Notes: a model not told the origin generated them from the letters alone. A stretch of 64,000 nucleotides of DNA from Salinisphaera sp. G21_0 (GCF_017744115.1 NZ_JAGHQW010000004.1:1-64000); one strand, 5' to 3'; shown: positions 48,921 through 59,315, counted from the first letter of the stretch. Numbers and translations: made by a program.

Positions 48921-50309
48921 ATGTCTGATTTCAGCAACCTTCACCAGGATACCATTGTCGCCCAGGCCACAGCCCCCGGTCGTGGAGGCGTGGGTATTAT
49001 TCGGGTGTCGGGTCCTGATGCCCTGCGTGTGGCAAGAGAAGTACTGAAGCTGGAGCCTAAACCGCGCTTTGCCCACTACACCCCATTTCATGATGCCTGT
49101 GGCCAGATTCTGGATGAAGGCATCGCGCTATATTTTCCCAACCCCAACTCCTTTACCGGTGAGGATGTGCTTGAGCTTCAGGGCCATGGTGGCCCCATCA
49201 TCCTTGATCTGCTGCTGAAACGCATTCTGGCGCTTGGCGTCCGTCAGGCAAACCCGGGAGAGTTCTCCGAGCGGGCTTTTCTGAATGACAAACTGGATCT
49301 TGCCCAGGCTGAGGCCATTGCCGACCTGATCGACAGCACTTCCGAGCAGGCGGCACGTTCCGCCTTACGCTCACTGCAGGGCGCTTTCTCGCAACGGGTC
49401 AATGCACTGGTTGAGTCTTTGATCGAACTGAGAATCTATGTTGAGGCCGCTATCGACTTCCCGGAAGAGGAAATTGATTTCCTGAACGATGGCAAAGTCA
49501 CCGGTGAGCTGGCCAGTATCTCGCAACAGCTTGGTGAGGTTATCCGTGAAGCGGGCCAGGGCGCGATTCTCAGGGATGGCATGACCGTAGTGATTGCCGG
49601 TCGGCCCAATGCCGGAAAATCCAGCCTGATGAATGTTCTGGCTGGCCGGGACACGGCCATTGTCACCGATATTGCCGGCACTACCCGGGATGTATTGAAA
49701 GAACATATCAATATCGATGGCATGCCACTGCATGTGATTGATACCGCCGGTCTGCGTGAAACCGAAGACCGGGTGGAACAGATTGGTGTCGAGCGGGCTT
49801 TTAAAGCCATTGAAGAGGCTGACCGGGTGTTGCTGATGGTGGATGGATCATCAACCGAAGCAACCCATGCTCATGATATCTGGCCTGAGTTTGCCGACCG
49901 TTTGCCCGTTCAGGAGAAACTGACCATCATTCGCAATAAAATCGACCTTACCGGCGAGCAGCCCGGGTTTTCAGAAGTTGATGGTGTTCCGGTTATACGA
50001 CTCTGTGCCTGTAATAACCAGAAAAGCGAGCGCGGGGTTGGTGCTCTCCGGGAGCACCTGAAAGCCTGTATGGGATTTGAAGGTGCTATGGAAGGCAGCT
50101 TTTCTGCCAGGCGTCGCCACCTGGAAGCGTTGCGACAGGCGGGAGAGTATATTGAAAACGGCCGTCAACAACTGGAGCACCTTGGCGCCGGTGAGCTGCT
50201 CGCCGAGGACCTTCGCCTTGCTCAGAAAGCCCTGGGAGAAATTACCGGCACCTTTTCCAGTGATGATCTGCTGGGTCGCATCTTTTCGTCCTTCTGTATC
50301 GGGAAGTAA
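48921..50309 (+). CDS. mnmE: tRNA modification GTPase MnmE
   Basis: A 462-residue GTPase that with MnmG installs the cmnm5 group on wobble uridines. It has the N-terminal folate-binding domain ([21 protein letters not shown]), the G domain with [20 protein letters not shown] and [10 protein letters not shown], the NKIDL guanine-binding motif, and the C-terminal FCIGK cysteine. mnmG, its usual neighbour, is not in the window. A hairpin with a nine-base stem lies just downstream (50345-50368) but lacks a T-run. Confidence 0.98.
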   Translation: MSDFSNLHQDTIVAQATAPGRGGVGIIRVSGPDALRVAREVLKLEPKPRFAHYTPFHDACGQILDEGIALYFPNPNSFTGEDVLELQGHGGPIILDLLLKRILALGVRQANPGEFSERAFLNDKLDLAQAEAIADLIDSTSEQAARSALRSLQGAFSQRVNALVESLIELRIYVEAAIDFPEEEIDFLNDGKVTGELASISQQLGEVIREAGQGAILRDGMTVVIAGRPNAGKSSLMNVLAGRDTAIVTDIAGTTRDVLKEHINIDGMPLHVIDTAGLRETEDRVEQIGVERAFKAIEEADRVLLMVDGSSTEATHAHDIWPEFADRLPVQEKLTIIRNKIDLTGEQPGFSEVDGVPVIRLCACNNQKSERGVGALREHLKACMGFEGAMEGSFSARRRHLEALRQAGEYIENGRQQLEHLGAGELLAEDLRLAQKALGEITGTFSSDDLLGRIFSSFCIGK

Positions 50310-50536
50310 CCGGTAGAAATTTAAAGACCGGGTTTGGCAGGAATGATCCACATTTTTCATAATGTGGATTCAATAAGTACTCCCCGCCCTATCGGGCATT
50401 CTAAGATTGCTCTGAGAACCTTCCTGCTTCAATACTCCTTCCCTTATTGCAGCAATACTTCTTTACTGGGTGCTGAATACTTACGTTTTATTGTCTTTTC
50501 GGGAAAAGAACTTCAGAGCTATTCATTAGAGGCTGT

Positions 50537-51296
50537 ATGGGTAAACATATCGCGGTTAAGGCTGATAATTCCGTTAACCAATACCCGGTAACAAACCCGC
50601 CCGATCCCCAGACGGGAGAAAAAACTACGAAGGGGGTATCGATTGTTCCTCCTCAACAGATGTCACCTTTACAGGCATTACCGGATGAGATCCTGGTTGA
50701 AATTGCTGACTACCTGCCTGTGGTTGATATTAGATGCCTGTTCTTTAACAAATAAGCGTTTAATTACACTTTTCAACTCAGAAGAAAAACTGAAAAAACT
50801 GGCCGCTCAATATTATGGCTCTGCCTCTGATGCCTATAGAAAAATGATTGAAAACATGGATATACCTGCTGTTCCGGGTAATGAAATTTATGACCCTTTA
50901 TTACGGCTTGCTTATCATCGCTACGTAAGCAATAAATATCTGGAAAGTAATCCCCTGCAAACCTCCGTGATGACGCTGAATGGGCATACCGGTTGGGTGA
51001 CCTGTGTTACGATATTGCCCGATGGGCGGCTGGTTTCCTGTTCTTATGATGGGACTATTAAGGTGTGGGACCTGAGCAAGCCCAACGGCCAGCAATGTGT
51101 GGCGACACTGAAAGAGCATACCAAAGAAGTGCTCTTTGTTACGCCATTGCCCGGTGGGCGACTGGCTTCCTGCTCTCTTGACGAGACCATAAAGTTGTGG
51201 GACCTGGGCAAGCCAGACGGGCTGCAATGCATGGTAAAGCTGAATGAGCAGCCGACTTCCTGCTCCCCCCCGCGAAAAAGAAGAAAAATCGTTTAA
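50537..51296 (+). pseudogene. frameshifted F-box/WD40 gene (copy 1)
   Basis: The first of three tandem paralogues. Frame one (50537-50755) gives 72 residues including the first part of an F-box (SPLQALPDEILVEIADYLPVVDIR). Alignment with copy 3 shows one extra base at about 50741-50743 (GCCTGTTCTTTAAC against GCCTGGCTTTAAC). After it, the other frame continues with NKRLITLFNSEEKLKKLAAQYYG, two WD40 repeats (IKVWDLSK, IKLWDLGK) and a basic tail PPRKRRKIV, ending at 51296. Besides the frameshift, it has five fewer WD40 repeats than its neighbours. It is probably a pseudogene; a sequencing error or a product starting at 50643 are alternatives. Confidence 0.8.
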
Positions 51297-51559
51297 TGAT
51301 GTAAAAATTACCGGTGGTATCTGAAGTGAAAGTTGCCGCACAATGGCCTGCCTTGAGTCCTGATCATGTTTCCGGGACCGTATTCCTGCATTCACTAATT
51401 CATTTATTTATTGAGTTAACGACGTTTTTATCGTCGGGCAGGGAAGTGGATAGGGATTAACTCTTTATCGGGGCCGAGTGATATAACCTGAATTCAGGCA
51501 AGCTGATTTTTGCATTTCCGGTAAAAGAACTTTAGGGCTGTTTACCGGTCAGAGGTGGT

Positions 51560-53074
51560 GTGAAAAAAAATATCGCTGATATTGATACCATTTACCCTGA
51601 CCACTACCAGGGAACAAGCACGTGTGGTAACCAGGCAGGAGACACAACGACAGAGGGGGTTTCGGTTGTTCCTCCGGAACAGGTGTCGCCTTTACTGGCA
51701 TTGCCAAATGAGCTCCTGATTAAAATTTCTGACTACCTGTCTTTCGTTGATGTTAGTCACCTGGCTACAACCAGTAAGCGTTTGATTACACTTTTCAACA
51801 CAGAAGAAAAACTGAAAAAACTGGCCCTTCAATATTATGGCTCTGACCTTGAAGCCTATAGAAAACTGATTGAAGACCGGGATATACATATACCTGCTGT
51901 TCCGAACAATGAAATTTATGACCCGGTATTACGGCTTGCTTATCATCGATGCTTAAGCGATCAATACCTGGCTTCTCTGGAAAATAATACCTGGCAAGCC
52001 TGGGTGGCAACGAAAAGGCATACTGTCGGGGTGAACTCAGTCACACCATTAGCCGATGGGCAACGGACTTCCTGCCTGGGGCTTACTGATCATCGAAACG
52101 CAAGTAATAAATACCTGAAGTTTCTGGGAATTAATACCCAAAAAACCTGCGTGGCGACACTTAAGGAGCACACTGACAGGGTGAGCTCAGTCACGGCGTT
52201 GGCCGATGGGCGGCTGGTTTCCTGTTCTTTTGACAAGACCCTGAAGGTGTGGGATCTGAAGCAGCCCGACGGGCAGCAATGTGTGGAGACGCTCAATGGA
52301 CATGCTGGCAGGGTGAACTCAGTCACGACATTGTACGACGGGCGGCTAGTTTCCTGCTCTGATGACAAGACCCTGAAGGTGTGGGATCTGAACCAGCCCG
52401 ACGGGCAGCAATGTGTGGCGACGCTGAATGGACATACTGGCAGTGTGAAATCAATTACGACACTGGCCGATGGGCGATTGGCTTCCTGCTCTACTGACAG
52501 GACCGTAAAGATCTGGGATCTGAACAAGCCCGACGGGCAGCAATGTGTGGCGACGCTGGATAGTCATAAGTCATGGGTGTACTCAGTTACGCAATTGCCT
52601 GATGGGCTGCTGGTTTCCTCCTCTGAGGACGAGACCGTCAAGGTGTGGGATCTTGGCAATTTCCGGGGGCCTCCCTGCGTGGCAACGTTGCATGGGCATA
52701 TTGACAGGGTGAACTCAGTCGCGCCATTGGCCGGTAAGCAGCTGGTTTCCTGCTCTTCTGACAAGACCGTAAAGGTGTGGGATCTGAGCAATCTTTACGG
52801 GCAGCCCTGCGTGGCGACGCTGCGTGAGCATACCGGCGTGGTGAACTCAGTCACGTTATTGCCCGATGGGCGGCTAGCTTCCTGCTCTTTTGACAAGACA
52901 GTAAGGGTATGGGATCTGAGCTTGCCCGACGGAGAGCCATGTGTGGCGACACTGCATGGGCATACCGGCTGGGTGGTCTTTGTTACGTCATTGCCCGGTG
53001 GGCGGCTGGCTTCATGCTCTTTTGACAAGACTGTAAAGGTATGGGATCTGAGAGAGCCCGACGGGGTAGGGTAG
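51560..53074 (+). CDS. F-box/WD40 repeat protein (copy 2)
   Basis: A 504-residue protein with GTG start and AGAGG upstream. An F-box lies at about residues 44-82 (SPLLALPNELLIKISDYLSFVDVSHLATTSKRLITLF), the Skp1-binding module of eukaryotic SCF ubiquitin ligases. A helical linker follows, then a degenerate repeat and seven 44-residue WD40 repeats (132-base DNA units) with endings such as DKTVKVWDL, enough for one beta-propeller. The last repeat is followed by an early stop compared with copies 1 and 3. No signal peptide. The architecture matches FBXW/Cdc4-type substrate adaptors. Action in a host cell is inferred from the domains. Confidence 0.88.
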   Translation: MKKNIADIDTIYPDHYQGTSTCGNQAGDTTTEGVSVVPPEQVSPLLALPNELLIKISDYLSFVDVSHLATTSKRLITLFNTEEKLKKLALQYYGSDLEAYRKLIEDRDIHIPAVPNNEIYDPVLRLAYHRCLSDQYLASLENNTWQAWVATKRHTVGVNSVTPLADGQRTSCLGLTDHRNASNKYLKFLGINTQKTCVATLKEHTDRVSSVTALADGRLVSCSFDKTLKVWDLKQPDGQQCVETLNGHAGRVNSVTTLYDGRLVSCSDDKTLKVWDLNQPDGQQCVATLNGHTGSVKSITTLADGRLASCSTDRTVKIWDLNKPDGQQCVATLDSHKSWVYSVTQLPDGLLVSSSEDETVKVWDLGNFRGPPCVATLHGHIDRVNSVAPLAGKQLVSCSSDKTVKVWDLSNLYGQPCVATLREHTGVVNSVTLLPDGRLASCSFDKTVRVWDLSLPDGEPCVATLHGHTGWVVFVTSLPGGRLASCSFDKTVKVWDLREPDGVG

Positions 53075-53437
53075 CCATGCGTGGCGGCGTAGAATGTGCA
53101 CACCGACGGGGTGAACGAAAGTTATGGATGGACGGCTGGCTCCTTGTTCCCCTCCTCATAAAAGAAGAAAAATCGTTTAAAGATGTAAAAAATAGCAGTG
53201 GTATCTTATGAAAGTTGCCACGCAGTGGCCTGTCTTGATCCCTTATTCTGTCTTCAGGACCGGATTCATGCGCTCATTAATTCATTTATTAAGTTAACGA
53301 TTTTTTTATAGTCGGGTCAGGAGGTGAATAGGGTTTTACTCTTTATCAGGGCGGAGTGATATAACCTGAATTCAAGCAGACTGATTATTTTATTTCCGGG
53401 AAAAGAACTTTAGAGCTATTCACTGGTCAGAGACTGC
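53075..53437 (+). other. decayed 3' tail of copy 2 and duplicated promoter region
   Basis: Past the copy 2 stop, traces of the missing end remain: a WD40-like fragment around 53085-53150 and, in another frame, CSPPHKRRKIV followed by TAA ending near 53180, matching the basic tails of copies 1 and 3. The rest of the gap is homologous to the region before copy 2: a 21-base segment starting GAGTGATATAACC is identical at 51476-51496 and 53354-53374, and AAAAGAACTTTAG is shared near each start. This shows that promoters were duplicated with the genes. Confidence 0.75.
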
Positions 53438-54898
53438 ATGGCTAATCGTATCGCTGATAACGCTAACGGTTCTTCCCCTCATTATCCCCGGGAAACACAT
53501 CCATCGGGCAACCAGACAGGGGAAAAAACGACTGAGGGTATTTCGGTTGTCCATCCGGAACAGGTGTCGTCTTTGATGGTATTGCCAAATGAACTCCTGG
53601 TTAAAATTTCTAACGACTTGTCTTTCGTTGATGTTAGAAGCCTGGCTTTAACAAATAAGCGTTTAATGACACTGTTCAACACAGAAGAAAAACTGAAAAA
53701 ACTAGCCATTCAATATTATGGCTCTGCCTTTGAAGCCTATAGAAAAATAATCAGAAACAGGGAGGTACCCGCTGTTCCTGGCAATAAAATTCATGACCGT
53801 TTATTACGGCTTGCCTATTATCGATTCGTAAGCAATCAATACTTTGCTGACCTGGGAGGCAAAGCCAGGAGAGCCTGTGTGGCATTTCTGAAAGGGCATA
53901 ACAGGAGTGTGAACTCAGTTACGGCATTGGCCAATGGTTTGCTGGCTTCCTGTGCTGATGACCGGGCCGTGAAGTTGTGGGATCTGGGCAGGTCAGGTCG
54001 GCGCAAATGCGTGGTGACGCTAATTGGGCATACTGAAAGGGTGAACTCAGTCACGTTATTGCCTGATGGACGGCTGGCTTCCTGTTCTGATGACGGGACT
54101 GTAAAGGTGTGGGATCTAAGCAAGCCCGACGGCCAGCAATGTGTGGCGACACTGTATGGGCATACCTATCGGGTGAACTCAGTCACGTTATTGCCCGATG
54201 GGCGGCTGGCTTCCTGCTCTAATGATCGAACCGTAAAGGTGTGGGATCTGGGCAAGCCCGACAGCCAGCAATGCGTGGCGACGCTGCATGGGCATGGCGA
54301 CTGGGTGAACTCAGTCACGGTATTGCCTGATGGACGGCTGGCTTCCTGCTCTAATGACAAGACCGTAAAGGTGTGGGATCTCGGTCAGCAGCGCGTGGTG
54401 ACGCTGAACGGGCATACTAACTGGGTGCAGTCCGTCACGGTATTGGCCGATGGGCAACTGGCTTCCTGCTGTTATGACCATACCGTAAAGGTGTGGGATC
54501 TGGGCAAGCCCGACGGCCAGCAATGTGTGGTGACGCTGAATGGTCATACCGGCATAGTGTTATCAGTCACGCAATTGCCTGATGGGCGTCTGGCTTCCTG
54601 CTCGGGTCCTTATGACCTGAGCGTAAGAGTGTGGGATCTGAGCAAGCCCGACGATCAGCAATGTGTGGCAATTCTGAAGGGGCATTCAGCTTGTGTGAAA
54701 TCCGTCACAGCATTGCCTGATGGGGGGCTGGCTTCCTGTTCTCTTGACGGGACCATAAGGGTGTGGCGTCTGAACAAACTCGACAAGAAGCGACGGAGGG
54801 TGACACCCCATGGAAAACACAACCGGTTGAAATCAGCCCAGACCGGTGGGCGGCTGGATTCCTGCTCACCTCCCACGAAAAAGAAGAGAATTCGTTGA
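53438..54898 (+). CDS. F-box/WD40 repeat protein (copy 3)
   Basis: A 486-residue protein, the most intact of the three. The F-box is at about residues 45-82 (SSLMVLPNELLVKISNDLSFVDVRSLALTNKRLMTLF). Seven WD40 repeats follow from about residue 145, with endings DRAVKLWDL, DGTVKVWDL, DRTVKVWDL, DKTVKVWDL, DHTVKVWDL, SVRVWDL and GTIRVWRL. One repeat is shortened (LGQQRVVTLN). The tail PPTKKKRIR is strongly basic and could be a nuclear localisation signal. It lacks a bacterial signal peptide. An SCF-type substrate adaptor working in the host is the likely role, inferred from domains only. Confidence 0.88.
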   Translation: MANRIADNANGSSPHYPRETHPSGNQTGEKTTEGISVVHPEQVSSLMVLPNELLVKISNDLSFVDVRSLALTNKRLMTLFNTEEKLKKLAIQYYGSAFEAYRKIIRNREVPAVPGNKIHDRLLRLAYYRFVSNQYFADLGGKARRACVAFLKGHNRSVNSVTALANGLLASCADDRAVKLWDLGRSGRRKCVVTLIGHTERVNSVTLLPDGRLASCSDDGTVKVWDLSKPDGQQCVATLYGHTYRVNSVTLLPDGRLASCSNDRTVKVWDLGKPDSQQCVATLHGHGDWVNSVTVLPDGRLASCSNDKTVKVWDLGQQRVVTLNGHTNWVQSVTVLADGQLASCCYDHTVKVWDLGKPDGQQCVVTLNGHTGIVLSVTQLPDGRLASCSGPYDLSVRVWDLSKPDDQQCVAILKGHSACVKSVTALPDGGLASCSLDGTIRVWRLNKLDKKRRRVTPHGKHNRLKSAQTGGRLDSCSPPTKKKRIR

Positions 54899-54984
54899 TT
54901 GATAATGTAAAAACAAGCTGTCGTATATCAGTAACCTGACAAACTGAGCCCGCAACGAAATGTCAACAGGCTCTTGATGCCTTA

Positions 54985-57201
54985 TCAGTACTCGACCCGG
55001 TAGCTCAGGTTATAGGCTCGACCTTCAGCCTTGTGTGCACTGATACCACTGTAGGTTGTCCTTGCCCACTGGCTGTATACGGTCTCGTAGTCTTCATTCA
55101 ACAGGTTGGTTATGCCTGCTTTAAGGGTGCCCATGGGAAGGTCATAGGAAACCAGAAGGTCAACGGTTGTGTATCCATCAATTTCACGGTCTGTCACCGT
55201 CTGGCTGGAAGAACTGTAACTTTTCCCCTTGTCATAATCCAGGAAGGTCATGGATTGCAGACGGACATTAAGATCTCCCTGATCATAAGCGACAAACGTT
55301 GTAAATTTCTCCGGTGAGACATCCGCCGCTTGCAGATCCAGCCACTCTCCTATTTCCTTGTAATAGCTGCGCCCTTCAGTAAAGGCGTAAGTACCCCCGA
55401 CGTACCAGTAATCATTCAGGAAATATTCAATAGCGCCCTCAATACCGTAGACTTTTCTTTTTTGATCCAGCAGGTCTACATTATGATCCGCATTAAAGGC
55501 GATGGTTTTGTCCGATTCATTGTAGAAGACGGAGACATTGGCAATGATATTGTCAAAGTTACCCCGCCATCCAAGCTCGTAACTATCCGTCTTGATGGCA
55601 TCGAGGTTGGCTTCAGAAATATTGGTTCTCTGAAGTGGCAGGTTATTAAGAAGACCACTATCCGGGGAGACCGTATTACGAAGAATTCTCGACGCATCGG
55701 GCACATCAAAACCCTGTGAGTAATTAGCGAACAGTTCATTACTTTGATTCAGATGGAAGACGAAGCCAAGATTAAACAGCGTATCGTCGTATTTTCTAAC
55801 GGCACCTTCCAGTGGAGTTTTTGTTATCCCTAATTGTGGTGCAATCCAAGTTTCAGCGAGAGGCATATGATCACTGATATCCAGCCTTGCACGCTCATAC
55901 CTGATACCGCCATTCAGCGTCAGCTGTGAGGTTAAATCATAGGAGGTTTGCAAATAAAGCCCAAGGGTTTTGGTTTCAACATCAGGACCATATTCATACT
56001 CTGGGCCTGTGGGCTCAATAACTCTGCCACCACTGGCTATATATTTTGCTAAATCATGCAGCTGCCCTCTTTGCTCGCCATCGTCCACATCATAATCAAG
56101 GCCGTAGGAAAGCTTGAGCTGATTATTCAGCGAACGGTCAAGGTTCAGTTTTACTCCAAAAACCTCAGCGGTAGACGTCGATTGGTTTATAAATGTACCT
56201 ACTCCTCGAATGACGTTGGGATAGGGAAAGAATCGGGCTTCACGCTCACGATAGTAGGTCTGGGCCTGAAGGTTATTGCCCAGGAAATCGTCGTCTTTAT
56301 AAACAAGGTCAATAGACTGCCGCTGACTGTAAGGCTGATTTTCCAGCTCAAGTCCTTTCAGGGCTGCGGGTGAGTCGGCAATATTGCCAGTCGGTAAGGA
56401 TGAAATGTCGGGGGCATAATCAGAATCCATCTGGTCATCAAAGAATTGCAGCGTTGCCTCCAGTCGCTGCTGGTCGTTCAGGTCATACCCAAGTTTAATC
56501 AGTGCATCTTTGCTATCGGTATCCATGCGGCTGACCTGGGATGGATCAGGGTTAACCCGGTTACCGTCTGCATCAAAAATACCGCCGCGACTTTCGTAGG
56601 TGCCACTGAGCAGGTAGTCAAAATCACCGGAGCGGCCACTGATATTCTGGTTAAGTGTCCAGGTGGTCAGTTCATCACCGGATACCTTGAACCCTGCTTC
56701 CGAAGCAAACTGCAACTCATCGGTTTCAGGCTTACGGGTAATCACATTGATAATCCCGCCGGTAGCGCCGCCACCATAAATCGCACTGGCACCAGAGATA
56801 ACCTCGATGCGTTCAATATTTTCTGGCCGGATAGAGTTCAGTTGACGACTGATCTGACGGTTCTCCGTTTGAGCAATGCCATCGATCAGGATCAATGCTC
56901 TACGGCCACGGAGACTCTGGGTTCTGTCTGTCACCGTTTGCGTACTGGGCCCAAACCCGGGAATCACCTGTTCCAGAACATCCGCCAGCTTCTGTCCTGG
57001 CTGGGATTGCTGAATGATCTCCTGCTGGCCGATCACCTGAACAGTCCCCGAAATATTGGAGACGCTGGATTCTGACCGGGAGGCGGTAACCACTATCTGG
57101 TCCAGGGTAGTCACCGATGTCTCTGAAGCCGTTGTTGCCTGAGCGGCGGTAACCAGAGAAATCGCCGCCATGAGTGGCAGAGGTATTTTTTTACTGTTCA
57201 T
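54985..57201 (-). CDS. TonB-dependent outer-membrane siderophore receptor
   Basis: A 738-residue receptor. It has a signal peptide (about residues 1-25), a TonB box (LDQIVVTAS), a plug domain with VLEQVIPGFG, RRALILIDGIAQ and IERIEVISGASAIYGGGATGGIINVITRKP, and a beta-barrel ending in the aromatic YRVEY. It is downstream of the FhuB/D/C-type importer genes on the same strand, with its own Fur-box-like site 18 bases before the start. The likely ligand is the siderophore made by the IucA/IucC protein encoded at the window's right end; this is inference. Confidence 0.93.
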   Translation of the reverse strand: MNSKKIPLPLMAAISLVTAAQATTASETSVTTLDQIVVTASRSESSVSNISGTVQVIGQQEIIQQSQPGQKLADVLEQVIPGFGPSTQTVTDRTQSLRGRRALILIDGIAQTENRQISRQLNSIRPENIERIEVISGASAIYGGGATGGIINVITRKPETDELQFASEAGFKVSGDELTTWTLNQNISGRSGDFDYLLSGTYESRGGIFDADGNRVNPDPSQVSRMDTDSKDALIKLGYDLNDQQRLEATLQFFDDQMDSDYAPDISSLPTGNIADSPAALKGLELENQPYSQRQSIDLVYKDDDFLGNNLQAQTYYREREARFFPYPNVIRGVGTFINQSTSTAEVFGVKLNLDRSLNNQLKLSYGLDYDVDDGEQRGQLHDLAKYIASGGRVIEPTGPEYEYGPDVETKTLGLYLQTSYDLTSQLTLNGGIRYERARLDISDHMPLAETWIAPQLGITKTPLEGAVRKYDDTLFNLGFVFHLNQSNELFANYSQGFDVPDASRILRNTVSPDSGLLNNLPLQRTNISEANLDAIKTDSYELGWRGNFDNIIANVSVFYNESDKTIAFNADHNVDLLDQKRKVYGIEGAIEYFLNDYWYVGGTYAFTEGRSYYKEIGEWLDLQAADVSPEKFTTFVAYDQGDLNVRLQSMTFLDYDKGKSYSSSSQTVTDREIDGYTTVDLLVSYDLPMGTLKAGITNLLNEDYETVYSQWARTTYSGISAHKAEGRAYNLSYRVEY

Positions 57202-57218
57202 TTTTCGACTTTTCCATG

Positions 57219-57237
57219 AGTAATGATTGTCATTCTT
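57219..57237 (-). promoter_or_regulatory. Fur box before the TonB receptor
   Basis: On the minus strand AAGAATGACAATCATTACT matches 14 of 19 positions of the Fur consensus GATAATGATAATCATTATC. It lies about 18 bases upstream of the receptor start, where bound Fur would block transcription. Confidence 0.75.
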
Positions 57238-57299
57238 ATTGAGTCCTTATAGTTATTCAGGGCCTGCTTCCTGCAGGCCTCTTTACTTCTTTTATTAAG

Positions 57300-59315
57300 T
57301 TAACGACGCTGGATGTATTTTCCGCTGAGCAGCAGAAGGATGAAGTAAATACCACCGGCACCGGAAACCAGAAGGCCTGAGGGTATTTCAAAGGGGGCGA
57401 TAACGGTTCGTGATAACCAGTCACTGCTGACCAGTAACAATGCCCCGGTAATGGCTGCTGCGGGAATAAGATGACGGTGACTGGACATACCGGTCACTCT
57501 GCAAATATGGGGAGCCATCAATCCTACAAAAGAAACCCCACCTACCGCTGCCACACTGACTGCACTGAGCAACGCGACGATTATCAGCAACAGCGCAATC
57601 GTGACGGATACACGAATACCGAGCAGTGTGGGCAGATAGGCACCAAGCTGAAGAATATCGAGCCTGCGCCACATCATCCACAAAGTGGGAAGCAGGATTA
57701 TAACGGCTGAAAACAGGGGATAGGTGCGTTCATCCGTCACGGCATAGGTGCTGCCGGAAAGCCAGATCAGCACTTCACTGGACTGGTTGCTGCCCAGAAC
57801 CAGCACCATACTGATCAGGGTGGCGGAAACCGCAGAAAGGCACAGGCCGCCCAGGGCAAATAATAGTGGATTGAAACCGGTCAGACGGCTCAGGGTCAAC
57901 AATAGAGCCAACGCAAAACCACTGCCGAATATGGCTAACAGCATCAAACCAAAACTGTCTATTCCCGGGTAGAGGACGGCACCCAGCACAATAAATAAAA
58001 CAGCGGTTGTCGTTAATCCTGATACATCCGGGCTGGTCAGTGGATTTCGGGTTAATGTTTGTAAAACGAGACCGGAAACCCCAAGTGCCGCACCCGCAAA
58101 TGCAGCGCTCATGACCCTGGGCCAGCGCAGGTGCATAAACGTCATCTCTATCTGGCTGAACAGGCTCAGTCCCATCAACACCAGGCACAGTGCGGACAGA
58201 ACGGCCAGGGTGCGGTTGGGGTTCATAGGGAAAAGCGCACGGATCCCCGTTTCTCCCGGTGTTGTCACCTGTGCACTGACCCGGTTTCTCCGCGTCAGCA
58301 GAAAGATCATAAACGGGGCTCCAACAATGGTGGTCATGACACCGGCAGGAAAGCTGTAATGGGAGTCCGAGACCATTATCGGGATCAATCGTGCGGCAAT
58401 ATCAGCGCTGAGCAGCAACAATGCCCCCACCACCGAAGCCAGCAGCAGTCGCGACCATACCGACTGACAGCCCAGGCCCCGGGCAATATGAGGTGCGATC
58501 AGGCCAACAAAACTGATCATCCCCACCTGACTGACGACGGTAGAAGACAAAATCACGGCAATCAGCAAAGAAAAACCAACGGCATGGCGCACATTTACCC
58601 CAAGGGTTTGGGCCTGTTCTGCCCCCAGGGCAATCAGGTCAAGTTGCCGGGCAAAGAATAACGCGATAAGGGTGAACAGCAGGATTATTGGCCCGCTGTG
58701 CTGAACCGCCTGAAAATCGAACTGGGAGAGATTACCGGCACCCCAGGTATACAACCCATCCAGACGGTTTTCGAAAAACATCAGCATGCCAGCACTGATG
58801 GCACCGAAGGACAGGGTGATTGCCATCCCCACCAGTACCAGGTTAACCGGCGAATGGCTGATGGCACTGGCCAGACGGAAGACCAGTAATGTGGTGATTA
58901 TTGCACCGGTAAATGCCACCACGACCGGGTATTGCCCGGTAATGTCCGGCAGCAATACCGATCCCATGACAATCGCAACCATGGCCCCGGCATTAACGCC
59001 TAGGGTTGCAGGGCTGGCAAAGGGGTTTCTGGTTGCGCACTGAATCAGTACTCCGGCCGCACCAAGGGCTGCACCACAGAGTAAAGCCATCAGGGTTCTG
59101 GGCAGTAACAACCAGGTAACAATGGTTGCATTGAGGGGCTGATGCTCGCGGATACTCCCGCCCGGTACTGACGATGGAAAAAATGGCATATCAACCAGCA
59201 AACTGGCGTCAATTCCTGATGGGCCGGTCATTAATGATATTGCCACGGCCACCACATACAGCAGAAATACCGACAGGAAGACGGTGGTTGCTTTAAAGGG
59301 GACGGAGTAACTCAT
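57300..59315 (-). CDS. FhuB-type fused iron-siderophore ABC permease
   Basis: A double-length FecCD-family permease, 671 residues from ATG 59315, which overlaps the upstream stop (ATGATGA) and has GGAGG just before. A frame open to 59444 would lie inside the binding-protein gene. Two homologous halves are visible: LLPRTLMALLCGAALGAAGVLIQCATRNPFASPATLGVNAG and RWPRVMSAAFAGAALGVSGLVLQTLTRNPLTSPDVSGL in pieces, each with a coupling motif ending SFVGLIAPHIAR / SFVGLMAPHICR. The fused layout matches FhuB of hydroxamate import. It follows the ATPase and binding-protein genes without gaps. Confidence 0.93.
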   Translation of the reverse strand: MSYSVPFKATTVFLSVFLLYVVAVAISLMTGPSGIDASLLVDMPFFPSSVPGGSIREHQPLNATIVTWLLLPRTLMALLCGAALGAAGVLIQCATRNPFASPATLGVNAGAMVAIVMGSVLLPDITGQYPVVVAFTGAIITTLLVFRLASAISHSPVNLVLVGMAITLSFGAISAGMLMFFENRLDGLYTWGAGNLSQFDFQAVQHSGPIILLFTLIALFFARQLDLIALGAEQAQTLGVNVRHAVGFSLLIAVILSSTVVSQVGMISFVGLIAPHIARGLGCQSVWSRLLLASVVGALLLLSADIAARLIPIMVSDSHYSFPAGVMTTIVGAPFMIFLLTRRNRVSAQVTTPGETGIRALFPMNPNRTLAVLSALCLVLMGLSLFSQIEMTFMHLRWPRVMSAAFAGAALGVSGLVLQTLTRNPLTSPDVSGLTTTAVLFIVLGAVLYPGIDSFGLMLLAIFGSGFALALLLTLSRLTGFNPLLFALGGLCLSAVSATLISMVLVLGSNQSSEVLIWLSGSTYAVTDERTYPLFSAVIILLPTLWMMWRRLDILQLGAYLPTLLGIRVSVTIALLLIIVALLSAVSVAAVGGVSFVGLMAPHICRVTGMSSHRHLIPAAAITGALLLVSSDWLSRTVIAPFEIPSGLLVSGAGGIYFILLLLSGKYIQRR

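Noticed and set aside
50345-50368. Hairpin after mnmE as a terminator
   Set aside because: The nine-base stem is perfect, but no T-run follows, so I do not list it as a terminator.
52140-54780. 132-base direct repeats
   Set aside because: These encode WD40 repeats in frame and are not independent DNA repeats or CRISPR.
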